50,564 nt of DNA from Hypsibius dujardini (taxonomy: Eukaryota; Tardigrada; Eutardigrada; Parachela; Hypsibiidae): NCBI GenBank assembly GCA_001579985.1, contig LRSR01007447.1, positions 1 to 50,564 of the forward strand, in the 5' to 3' direction. The notes beneath the pieces were generated by a model. It was given only the letters and a program-made list of their open reading frames with translations. It searched no databases and had not been told where the DNA came from. Each line of letters begins with the position of its first letter. Position 1 is the first letter of the stretch. Positions 31,857-41,453 of this stretch are shown piece after piece. The position numbers and the translations under genes were made by a program.

Positions 31857-31989
31857 TCTACACATGTGGCAAACATCTTGCACTAACCCAGTTAAGCCAT
31901 TTATTCGGTAGGCGTATAAAACCTTGCATAAGACGAGTTAAAAGACCTAACTCGGTCAGTGAAAATTTTCTGCCAGGGGTAAGTATGTA
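31857..31989. mobile_element. MITE-like palindrome, family A copy 5 (diverged)
   Basis: The arms CACATGTGGCAAACATCTTG and GTTAAGCCATT are recognisable but carry many changes. It is the oldest-looking copy in the window. Confidence 0.6.
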
Positions 31990-32220
31990 TGAGCAAGAGT
32001 ACAATCTAAAAGTACTAATATACTCCTACAAATACTAAAAATGCTGGATGAGAGTAGGCCCTACGAGGATACGAACACTAACAAGGAAATAACATCACTC
32101 TGGACGGCGGATTCCTTTACATCTGTTTGCTGTTACCGATGCACTATTGCCTGGTCTCTTCGATTCCATCGAGAAAATCGGCGGAAAACCAGAACTATTA
32201 CTTTAAATAAATAAAAACTG

Positions 32221-32386
32221 ACTAGTGGTAGTATATAGGGGGCGCTGTCTATGTCTGTGAATTAATCAATTAATAAAATGTGTCTGCGTTTATTCAATCG
32301 ATCAGTCCGTTTAAAATCAAATAATCAATTAGTACATGTTCCAGTAACATAGACAGCGCCCTCTATATACTATCACTGGTCAGTCT
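32221..32386. repeat. Inverted repeat 35 bp before the SUGCT stop
   Basis: The left arm TATAGGGGGCGCTGTCTATG pairs with the right arm CATAGACAGCGCCCTCTATA, each about 37 bp. It lies in the 3' flank of SUGCT, and a minus-strand AATAAA (TTTATT at about 32288) falls in its centre. Confidence 0.7.
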
Positions 32387-32421
32387 ATCAGCATTTATGC
32401 ATAGTTACTCACAACATAGTG

Positions 32422-33040
32422 TCAACTTATCACGCCGCTACTTCGTAGATCACTCAAACTATGATCATCAAATTTCAAATACTCTCGAAGGACTGCATCC
32501 GTATGCTCTCCAAGGAGAGGTGGAGGAAGTCGAGGTGCCAGATTGCAATCTTTAAACGTCACCGGGTTGTTCAGCAAGCGCACTCTTCCAGCTTTTTTAT
32601 GATCCACCTCGGACACCATATCGTTATGCCGCACTTGAGGGTCAGCGAAAACTTGAGCAAAAGTGTTGACAGGACCGAATGGAAATTTGGCAGTGGCGAA
32701 CCGCGCGAGCCATTCTTCCAATGTCTCCTCAGCGAAGCGGCTCGCAAGGAGCTTAATCAATTCCACTCTATTAGCGACTCGGGCTTTGTTGGAAGCGAAC
32801 TTCTCGTTTTCGTAGTAATCTACCGCCATTCGCCGACACAAAGAGATAAACTGTTCATCGCTGCCGGCGCCAACGATCAGATTTTGGCCATCCTTCGTTT
32901 GGAAGCCCTGGTACGGCACAATACTCTCGTGCGCAGTTCCCCACCGTCTTGGCACAGTACCGGCATTCAAAAAATTAGAACCAAGATTTACTAGATTCGC
33001 GACCTGAAACAGGAAGAAACTATTCTCCGTCGAGTTGACA

Positions 33041-33102
<62 letters not shown>

Positions 33103-34560
33103 TGTCTGCCGACCAGTCGGCACTTACTTGTGTCGACAAAAGGTTGCAGTCAATCTTCGTCCCCCGTCCCGTACGATGTCGGCGAAAAAGAGCGGCCAAT
33201 ATTGCGCCTTGCGCGTAGAGACCCGTGGAGATATCAGTCATTGCTGTACCGATTTTGCACGGCTCTCCATTCTATGGGATGCAGGAGAAACAGCGTAGTT
33301 GTGTAGGCAGCCCTTTGATTTCACATCACCAGGCCAAAACGAACCTCAGGTCCGGTGATATGCATCATCCCGCCAATTGCAGATGCAATGACATCGTAAC
33401 CACCTCTGGTTTTATAGGGACCCGACGGACCATATCCTGCGAATCGCGAGACAAATATGGCAACTTCTGGTTGACTGTGAAAACCCTTTTGTACAGCGCT
33501 GTAAACTTCCATCGTGGCGTAACTTGTAGCACCTGCACAAGCAATTTATACCTGTAACGGAGCAGTACACAAGTCCCGGATTGAGCACACTGAGGTCTTC
33601 GTATCCAAGTCCGTAACTCTTGAGTTTGCCCGGTAAGAAGTTCTCTATGAAGACGTCGCACTGAGCGGCAATCTGCAAATCACACGAACACGACATCAAA
33701 CGTCATTCCGTGAAGAACCGACAAGTTCTACTAAATTTCTAGTAAAATGTCTACTTTCTGCACAATTGTAGCGCCCTCTGGTTGGGAGATGTCCACTGCT
33801 ACACTCTATAACAAGGTCATACGTATAACGGAATAATAGCAACGGGATTGGGCGTGGACGATAATGCAACACTTCAATTTACTTTCTTATTTCGATTAAC
33901 GGCTAAAAAGTAACAGCTCTCTCCCCCTACAAAAGGTGGCCCCCAGTTGCGAGTTTCGTCTCCGGATCCTGAAAACACAGAGAAAGAGGTCGTTAAGGCA
34001 ATGCGGCAGAGAATACGTCCATCAATACTAGTAATTCCATCATTGTGTCCCAATTAATACCATTGATTCATTAATTAAGAAACTCACGATAAAAAAAATG
34101 ATCCATCAATCAATCGACGCACTACTCAACAGAGTACAACGCACTCTGCTAATCAGCGCATACACACAATCAGAAGGACCGAACACAAACTCACCTGGTT
34201 TTTCGATTTTAATGATCTCCGCACCCATATCTCCCAAACTCTGTGTACACATCGGGCCGGCAAGAACTCTAGAAGTTTAATGATAAATATGAATCAGCAA
34301 TTTAGCAGGGTCTCCAATCGATCAATCAATCAGCACATTTCCCTGCAAGAAACAGGAAATTTGCCTCACCGCGTTAGATCAAGCACCCGCACGCCATGGA
34401 GCAGGCTGACATCATTTTCCGCCGAAGCCTTTGCAGCGGAATTGTGCGTCGAAAATTTCCGCTCGAAGGGATCTATTATGACAGAAATTCTCCGCGGAAA
34501 CGAATTGAATTTAAGATAATAAAAAGAACGACGGGACAAAAAGCAGGCCAATAAAACCAT
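32422..34560 (-). CDS. SUGCT: Succinate-hydroxymethylglutarate CoA-transferase, 451 aa, 8 exons
   Basis: This mitochondrial class III CoA-transferase moves CoA from succinyl-CoA or HMG-CoA to glutarate. Exons in transcript order are 34560-34370, 34268-34195, 33968-33883, 33805-33755, 33672-33552, 33436-33330, 33271-33128 and 33003-32422. The 51-bp exon at 33755-33805 ([17 protein letters not shown]) is easily missed but joins NRNKK to [17 protein letters not shown] exactly as in other animals. Conserved stretches are [74 protein letters not shown] and [11 protein letters not shown]. The predicted catalytic aspartate is D223 in [15 protein letters not shown]. The arginine-rich N-terminus ([20 protein letters not shown]) fits a mitochondrial presequence. 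Its start lies 330 bp from the RPF2 ATG on the other strand. Confidence 0.95.
33040..33102. repeat. (TGTC)n array in SUGCT intron
   Basis: A pure run of 15 to 16 TGTC units fills about half of the 124-bp intron 33004-33127. Confidence 0.97.
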
Positions 34561-34890
34561 TATTCTCGTACAGTACGGGTATACTGTATTTCTCGGACGC
34601 TCGTAAGAAAATACTTGCGACTGAATTGGTTGAAAATTTGAGAACAGTTACCAGAAAGACCTCAAAGCAGAACTAATAATATAAAAAAGAGTAAAGACCG
34701 ATAAACAGTTCGATAAAACAAAATCAGCTGTTTGACGAACGTACAGCCGTACGCTCGTATCACTCTCGTACTAAACATTGGTACGCGGATACGCAATCAG
34801 TTTCGCAAGCACTTTTCATTTGCTCTTTTCTTCAGGTCGCGGCGTTTTCATCCTATTCCATTCCATCCTATCCCAGCCTAGCAGGTCATC
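34561..34890. promoter_or_regulatory. Shared promoter region of SUGCT (-) and RPF2 (+)
   Basis: The only DNA between two divergent start codons is 330 bp. There is no TATA box near either gene. Repeated CGTACG/TACGCTCGTA motifs lie near 34738-34790. A pyrimidine tract with an acceptor-like TTTTCTTCAG at about 34826-34835 precedes the RPF2 ATG and could be a 5' UTR intron or trans-splice acceptor. Confidence 0.55.
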
Positions 34891-37612
34891 ATGAGTCTGC
34901 AACATAAAGTGATGTGAGTTATCCCTCCACCACTGCTCCACCTCGGGGGAGTCTTTCTGTTGATGTTTGATCAACTTTTTTTAGCAAGCCGAAGTCGCAG
35001 AAAGGAAAACGCTTCATCAAAAACCGGGAACCCAAAATCTTTGAAAACACCAAGAATGTCCTGGCGCTGCGGACTAACACGGCTAATGAAACAGTCGTAC
35101 GTATCTTGAAAGATTTGGTAAGTGCCGAAACCGGAGAACTTCTGTTCTGATTTCTAACTGCTAGTGGTGCTTTCTGTTTCTGCAGTGCGCCTTGAAGAAG
35201 CCTGAGTCAGCCTTCATGGGAAGGTAAATCGTTCACGTCCTGCATTCTATTCTGGAATACTGCAAAGCTAATCTGTTGCAGGAAACACGAGCTGAGACCG
35301 TTTGAAGATGAGCAGGCCCTGGTATGTAGAAAAAGCGATTATTCAGTGTAGCTAATCAAGCAATCAAGCACTGCTTTATGACTCATTACGCTCTTGATAC
35401 ATAGTGACTGATTAATCAACCAATCAAGCGCTACTTTATGGCTCATTACGCTCTTGATTCGTAGTAATCTGATTGATCAATCAAGCAATCAAGCACTGCT
35501 TTATGGCTCATTACGCTCTTGATGCATAGTAATCTGATTGATCAATCAACCAATCAAGCACTGCTTTATGGCTCATTACGCTCTTGATTCCTAGTAATCT
35601 GATTGATCAATCAACCAATCAAGCGCTGCTTTACCAGTTATTACGCTCGTGATGCATAGTAACCTGATTGATCAATCAACCAATTGATGAGATGCTTTTT
35701 CTGTTTATGCAGTGATGTTGCTACTGTACTACTGTACTACTAGCACATACGAAAACAAATTGGTCATATCGCGTGGGAAAGTTTACCGGCGTTTTTTCTT
35801 CCAGGAGAAATTCTCCACAAAGTACGATTCTTCCCTTATTTTGACCGGTTCGCACAATAAGAAACGGCCGTCATGCATCACTTTCGGTGAGAATTATTTT
35901 CACTGTATTTTGTTTTGAAAAACAATTATGAAGTCTAACAAAATTGCGGTCTTCGTAGCACGGACATACGATGGCAGCATCCTCGACATGTTCGAGTTCT
36001 GCGTGGAGAATTTTAAAGGCATCTCAGATTTCCAAGTGAGTGCGCACGCACGCACAGTGCGCACACACCTTCTTACGTGTAGTTTTCTTAAGAGTTTTAC
36101 TGGTAATTGTTTTCGTTTAATCCGTTTGTGAATATTTAACAGGGATTATCGCCTCCACTCGGAAATAAGCCTTTATTGATCTTCAGAGGAGAATCCTTTG
36201 AGCACGACCCCATCATGGGAAAGATAAAGACCATGTTTATTGGTAAGTGTGGTTTATATTAACTTGCTACCGTAAGATGTACTGTTAACGACAGGAAAAA
36301 GTTGAATGGAGTGTCCGAGCGATGGGCAAAAGGGGCGGGGCAGGGGGTTAAATTAATACAATCAGTAAATCAACCAGCAAGGCTGCACCGCTTGTTTTGT
36401 GGTCACTTTAAATCGTTTTAAAGTCAATGGTTGATTAGTTGATTACGTTTAACTAAACCCCCCGCCCCACCCCTTTTGCCCATCGCTCGGACCCTCCATT
36501 CAAATTTTCCTCTCGCTTACTGCACTATATCCTGTAGTGGAGTCCGTTTTGCGTAGTTCTTCTGATTACCGACTAAATGCGCGTTTGTGTTGTAGACTAT
36601 TTTCGCGGACCCACTGTCGACAAAATCAGGCCGGCCGGTGTCCAACACTGCATTACCTTCACATCGATCGGCAGCACGAAGATCCTAATGCGGACCTTCA
36701 TGTAAGTATTCGTAGTCCTGTTGTCCCGCTTGTGCTTCATCTGGTCGGGTCAGTGGCGCGCCGAGGGGGGAGGGGGTGATTTGTTGACCTAAAACCCCCC
36801 TCGAAAGTAAAAAATGTGCCCTAAGGGTCCCCCATTTAGAGAAAAACATCATGATTGAGAATTGTCTTGCAGTACTCCCTCTTTACGTTCTATCGGAAGT
36901 ATTTCGGATACAATAAAAAGCACCCCCCCCCCTTAAACCAAAGCTCGGCGCGCCACTGGGTCGGGTCATGTATTTGCTATTTGCGATTCTGTTTTTCCTT
37001 TTGTGTCTGTCGCTCTTGTAAAATTGTGCTCTTACGCTGTCTTTTGAGTGCTGTAGATCGACCACTTTCTTCAGTACGAGTATAGTTTTGGACAGTCTAG
37101 CCTCCTCATTTTACTAGCTTGGTTTGTGGTCTTATAGGATCAATGGAATAACTGACGGAACTGAGGGCACCGTTACCAAGGCCGCTCTCACTCCCATGGG
37201 CCCCAGCATGGACCTCATCCCTAAGCGGTCGAAGCTTGCATCGAACGATGTGTGGAAAGTGGCATGTCGCGTTCCGAAGGAGGCAACGGTACGACATGGT
37301 GCCTTTCGGCATTGGTTGTACTGTAGTAGTCTGTAAATGTCGTCTTGTTCTGGTTTGCAGATCAAGAAGAAGAAGAACATCTCACAGGACGCTTTCGGCT
37401 CCAAGCTGGGTCGCATTCACATGGACACGCAGGACTTCTCTAAGCTGGCTACCAGGAAGATGAAGGGTCTCAAAAAGGACCGAAAAGAGGATGCCGACGA
37501 GTCTGCAGAGGAGGAGGACGACGATGACTCTGGGGACGATGTGATGGATACTCTGGAAGAAGCAAATCCTGTTGGTGAAGCTTATGACGACATTGGAGGG
37601 GATCTCGACTGA
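34891..37612 (+). CDS. RPF2: Ribosome production factor 2 homolog (Brix domain), 333 aa, 10 exons
   Basis: RPF2 with RRS1 brings the 5S RNP into pre-60S ribosomes in the nucleolus. The exons are 34891-34913, 34985-35117, 35186-35223, 35282-35321, 35805-35886, 35959-36035, 36143-36242, 36596-36701, 37138-37288 and 37361-37612. All joins restore the codons expected from the family. Recognisable stretches are KPKSQKGKRFIKNREPKIFE at the N-terminus, then the Brix domain (GSHNKKRPSCITFG, FEFCVENFKGI, KPLLIFRGESF, DYFRGPTVDKIRPAGVQHCI, GPSMDLIPKRSKLASNDVWK). The C-terminal signature is KKKKNISQDAFGSKLGRIHM, then LATRKMKGLKK and an acidic tail. The length is close to the usual 306 to 345 aa. The 5S rRNA gene in the same window is about 6 kb away; this is probably coincidence. 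Confidence 0.96.
35345..35690. repeat. About 65-bp tandem repeat in RPF2 intron 4
   Basis: Five units contain AATCAAGCACTGCTTTATGG, CTCATTACGCTCTTGAT and GTAATCTGATTGATCAATCA. They make up most of the intron 35322-35804. Confidence 0.9.
36290..36512. repeat. Inverted repeat in RPF2 intron 7
   Basis: The left arm GTCCGAGCGATGGGCAAAAG, then GGGCGGGGCAGGGGGTTAA, is mirrored by CCCCCCGCCCCACCCCTTTT and GCCCATCGCTCGGAC. It lies in the intron 36243-36595, and the palindrome occupies most of it. Confidence 0.75.
36751..36957. mobile_element. Inverted-repeat element in RPF2 intron 8 with likely target duplication
   Basis: The termini AGTGGCGCGCCGAG and CTCGGCGCGCCACT are perfect inverses. They are flanked by GGTCGGGTC on both sides, a probable 9-bp target-site duplication. 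The interior has C and G homopolymer runs and no ORF. Confidence 0.8.
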
Positions 37613-37812
37613 ATTTCGAACTCTTGTTTGTCAGTCATTAATTTGCGGGACTATATTAAATGGGGAACATTTTGCCGGAATACCGAATGGTTACGATCCC
37701 CATTTTACCTTGCTACGTTTATACGTACTGGTGGGAAACTGGCTTATCACTCTATTTTTTAGGGAATTCAGCCGAAACATAAGTAATAAATATACAAATA
37801 TTTTTACAAGGC

Positions 37813-39770
37813 TTAGACATCAACGGCTGAAAGAGCCTCGATATATGTCGGCGGTAAAGAGGAAATGCTCCGCATTGAGCTTCTCCTCGAGGACGAACCG
37901 ATCAACGGTCTTTGTGTGTGTGGATAGTTCGGTGGTCGTGCAACACTCAGCGACGAGTACCTCGGCGGAAGGTTTTCATCCGGGCATTCGCTCTCCCTTA
38001 TGACTGTTAAGTAGGCAGGCGGGAAACGCTCCGCAAGGACAATCGAAACATCGTCACTGATGGTGCTTTCTCTTCTCGCTCCGTTGCGGTCGTCCTCGTT
38101 AACGTCGAGAGGAACGGGTGGCATTCCCGGCACTTGGCATGGCGGTTGTTGAAGCATCAGGACGGCGGCACCCATCGTGGCCTGCGGTCTCGGTTCGGCA
38201 ACGCCGGATGCAGTCCTTTCCACTCGGCGTTCCGTGCGCAGTTTCGCTCGGTGTGCCTTTTCCCGCCGCAGCTGGCGGGCCTTCATGTAGGGGCGAATCA
38301 GGATCAGCTGGATGACCACGACGGTGGGGAATTCCACAAACACAGTCCAGAGCAGCAACCAGCCTGCATTCTGGACGCCGGGCTCGACGGGCTCCCGAGC
38401 GGAGGCGAAGGAAAACGTACCACATATGCTGAACAGCAGTGCGCCCATGGAAATCAGCTGCGAGGAATGCAGGGCGGTGAGCAACCGGTGGTCCTCCGAC
38501 GGGGGACGGCCAGCGGGCGAGATACGGCCACCGCAGCAGCTGCAGAAGACACAGCAACAGCAGAGTGTGGCAAGGCCGGAAAGGGCCAGAAGGAGCATAC
38601 CAACTGCTAAGGCTACCGATGGATCTGCAATTGGCAAAGATACCAATCAATAGAATTCCAATCAACTGGCGCTATTGAGCAGTCAGCTTGGTCAAAAGAG
38701 ACCGGAGCTGATTGGTTGCAAACATAGGAGACCACAAGACTGCACGTGCTTGATTGCCTGAGAATCGGGTGATTGATTACTTGATTGAAGCATTTCAGGG
38801 TTTTTGGTCCGTCGGAACTAATTTACTGAGGGGTCTAAGAATCAGCACCAATTGATCGGAATTTTACAGCATCGGGTAATAATTATGCTATGCACATGTC
38901 ATGCGGGTTCTTAGGCATGAGGACTGATAATGACCCATTTGACGTTTTCTCAACAACCTCCGACCTTAACTTTTTTGAAAAAAGTTGTACATGTCAATCG
39001 GCCTTATTTTGCGTTCTCGTTCTGAAAAATTGTACTTTGTTGCACGTGTCATGTCATCAAATACTGTAGACCAGCTGATTCAGCAGAAAACGTCTGTCTT
39101 TTTGACGGTTGGTACTGTATTCCCCCGATCTCAAGGGACAGTTAAGCCCCACCCCCTCAAGTCATCGGTTGACTGTTCAATCGGATTCACTATGTCGTGA
39201 TTGGTTGAAATTTAAGCGCAACTTGACAACGATTGATTGATTGATTACGCGGGATTTCTTGACGGACGCATTGAATCAGTTGATTGATTGATTGTAGGTA
39301 AACAATAGCAAACGGTGATGAACAGATAAAATCCGGGGTGGATCAAATTAACTGGTAGGGCAAAAAAGTGTCCCTTGAGATCGGGGGAATACGGTACTGT
39401 ACTGCCGCGTTAGCTTCGCGCAGTAGAAGTAGACCCACGGTAAACTTAGACCTATGGATCCGCGCATGAGCTTACGTACACTACGGGCTAGGATAACGAA
39501 GTAATGCTCTTGCAGTGCACGAAGCTAACGCGGCAGTACAGTATATATACCTTCTGCCGATGCTAGCATGACGGATAGCATGGTAATCCCGGCTATGAAA
39601 TGGACCAATCCAATTGGTAGTAGAATGCAGCACACGGTGGTCGGATCCGCTACTACATTCACAGTCCGCTGTTCAGGCGCTGGTGCGGGAGGCCATCCAT
39701 CTGATAGTTGAAGTTGAAATCGTCGCTCTGTTACTCGTCGGGCAGTGTGTAACTGCAGGGCACGAATCAT
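37813..39770 (-). CDS. Four-pass membrane protein with three PPxY motifs, 343 aa, 2 exons
   Basis: The exons are 39770-39551 and 38624-37813; the join restores an Asp codon (ASAE-D-PSVALAV). Predicted membrane segments are about 46-72 (CCILLPIGLVHFIAGITMLS), 75-100 (VALAVGMLLLALSGLATL, ending in the cysteine cluster CCCCVFCSCC), 125-145 (ISMGALLFSICGTFSF) and 158-183 (WLLLWTVFVEFPTVVVIQLI). A basic segment after TM4 (KARQLRREKAHRAKLRTERR) predicts a cytoplasmic C-terminus. That tail carries three WW-binding motifs: PPAY, PPRY and PPTY. Such motifs usually recruit Nedd4-type ubiquitin ligases or YAP-like proteins, so it may be a trafficking adaptor; this is inference. I do not recognise the exact family. 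The cysteine cluster suggests palmitoylation. The gene converges on RPF2 with only 200 bp between stops. Confidence 0.75.
39112..39395. mobile_element. MITE-like element, family F copy 1, in intron of the four-pass protein gene
   Basis: The left end GATCTCAAGGGACAGTTAAG is matched by the right end GTGTCCCTTGAGATC. It carries an internal GATTGATTGATT run. A second copy lies at 40799-41096. Its right end abuts family E copy 2. Confidence 0.75.
39396..39543. mobile_element. MITE-like element, family E copy 2, at a splice donor
   Basis: This is an inverted copy of 6429-6570 with good arms (TACTGTACTGCCGCGTTAGC and GCTAACGCGGCAGTACAGTA). Its end lies within about seven bases of the exon 1 donor of the four-pass protein gene (minus strand, exon edge 39551). 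Confidence 0.75.
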
Positions 39771-39887
39771 GGTGCCGAGAAGTGCTGGGTTTCAGTTTGA
39801 CGACCAGTTTGTACTTCTCGACAGAATATATCAATGTAAGGAGGAATACTGCAAAAAGTCCACATGAGATCCCTCTTCAGCAAAGAT

Positions 39888-40258
39888 CTGGAATAGGAAG
39901 GGAATAGGTACTATTAGTGATGTGGAATAGGAAGGGAATAGGTACTATTAGTGATATGGAATAGGAAGGGAATAGGTACTATTAGTGATATGGAATAGGA
40001 AGGGAATGGGTACTACTAGTGATATGGAATAGGAAGGGAATAGGTACTATTAGTGATGTGGAATAGGAAGGGAATAGGTACTATTAGTGATATGGAATAG
40101 GAAGGGAATAGGTACTATTAGTGATATGGAATAGGAAGGGAATGGGTACTACTAGTGATATGGAATAGGAAGGGAATAGGTACTATTAGTGATGTGGAAT
40201 AGGAAGGGAATGGGTACTAGTTGTTATGTGGAATAGGAAGGGAATGGGTATTAGTATT
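39888..40258. repeat. 34-bp tandem repeat, about 11 copies
   Basis: The unit is GGAATAGGAAGGGAATAGGT followed by ACTATTAGTGATAT. Higher-order periodicity shows in that variant units with ATGGGTACTACTAG recur every four to five units. Confidence 0.92.
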
Positions 40259-40798
40259 ACTCCACAACCACATGAGCACATGAAATCGATCGATATGTCA
40301 GATTGTCAGGCAGTCTTTTGACAATCACATCAGAAAAGCACATGTGTCCGTCGGCCTAATATCCCGAAGCAGCGATGCTACCACGGCGTACTACTCTTCA
40401 AGTATAACGACTGAGACACTGAAGGAATCAGGAATGTTGATGTATCCGTTGAATTTAAATGTTGCAGGCCGCTGGGCGCTGGTCAATGCTCCTGGCTGAC
40501 GGCAGTGCCACCTAGCGGGAATCTAGCGCTATCTGGCGGGCATGTAGCGCGAAGACATTCGCTACAATACGATGCAGTGGAACTTTAAATCAAGTTTTCC
40601 TATTCATTTTTATTCAAATTGTGCGCCATCTTGGGCTGGGCTGCCTCTTATAGATCAGTCTCCGCATTTTGACTGAAGTGTGTATTGACTCCTATTACTA
40701 CGATTCGGATTCGGATTAGTGAGGATGACCGTCAACGATGGACTGGGACCATACCCTGAACTTGCGGATTCTTCGACATCTCGAAGGACCAACAGTTT

Positions 40799-41096
40799 GT
40801 ACCGTATACTCGCGATCTCAAGGGACAGTTAAGCCCCGCCTCCGTCTGTGTGGCCCTGCACTCGATTGAACGTTCAATCTGATTCACTCTTCTCTGATTG
40901 GCTCATTTCGTGCAGCTTACTCATTGTGCTCGATTGATTGATTGTACAGTTGTGCTTTTCCGTATATTTCTCCCTACGGTGGAAATTTGCTGAACGGCGT
41001 TGAATCTGAACGGCTTTGAATAGGCACGGCCCGGGTTGGTTAAAATTTACGGGTACGGCAGAAAAGTGTCCCTTGAGATTGCGAGCATACGGTACT
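40799..41096. mobile_element. MITE-like element, family F copy 2
   Basis: The ends ACTCGCGATCTCAAGGGACA and TCCCTTGAGATTGCGAGCAT are inverses. Inner pieces (TTAAGCCCCGCC, GATTGATTG, TACGGCAGAAAAGTGTCCC) are shared with 39112-39395. Confidence 0.75.
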
Positions 41097-41353
41097 TTGT
41101 TACAGTAGACTGCTACGCTTGCGCTGGCCGTTTGTCGCCGTTTTGTGGTTCCATTCGAGGAGTATTCCCGATAAGAGAACCCATTTTGACGAATATACTA
41201 TTCTATTCTATTCGCATCTGTTGTAGATGAGCTGCGCAACTTTTGATCCGTTTCCCTTCTCTGATGTCTACATACGGGTGGTCCTCCCTTGGATGATAGA
41301 GTGTACGGTGCAGTAACGTTGAACTTCGAAAACGCGCGATTGGGGCCATCCAT

Positions 41354-41359
41354 TTTATT
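41354..41359 (-). terminator. Poly(A) signal of the polydom-like gene
   Basis: TTTATT on the plus strand is AATAAA on the minus strand, about 95 bp after the stop at 41454. Confidence 0.6.
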
Positions 41360-41453
41360 ATCACGATGAATAAAATTTACATTTAAAAAAGTTCAAAATC
41401 GGTGCTCAGTGTGCATGTCGAATTAAAACACATTATTAAGCTCACTAGAAATT

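Larger units (their letters stand above)
31442..32421. other. Intergenic region between PPP2R3C and SUGCT
   Basis: No gene. It contains a short GATT run (31624-31643), a diverged family A copy (31857-31989) and an inverted repeat (32221-32386). The PPP2R3C promoter should be at its left end. Confidence 0.6.
39771..41453. other. Intergenic region with 34-bp repeat and family F element
   Basis: No gene seen. It holds a 34-bp tandem array (39888-40258) and family F copy 2 (40799-41096). The piece 40260-40790 is unique with no coding signal. The promoter of the four-pass protein gene should lie at the left. Confidence 0.6.

Noticed and set aside
38099-38665. 188-codon ORF overlapping the four-pass protein exon on the same strand, and plus-strand ORFs at 38118-38653
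   Set aside because: They are frame shadows of a GC-rich real exon and carry no conserved motif.
39888-40258. Possible CRISPR-like array
   Set aside because: It is a head-to-tail 34-bp tandem repeat with no spacers.
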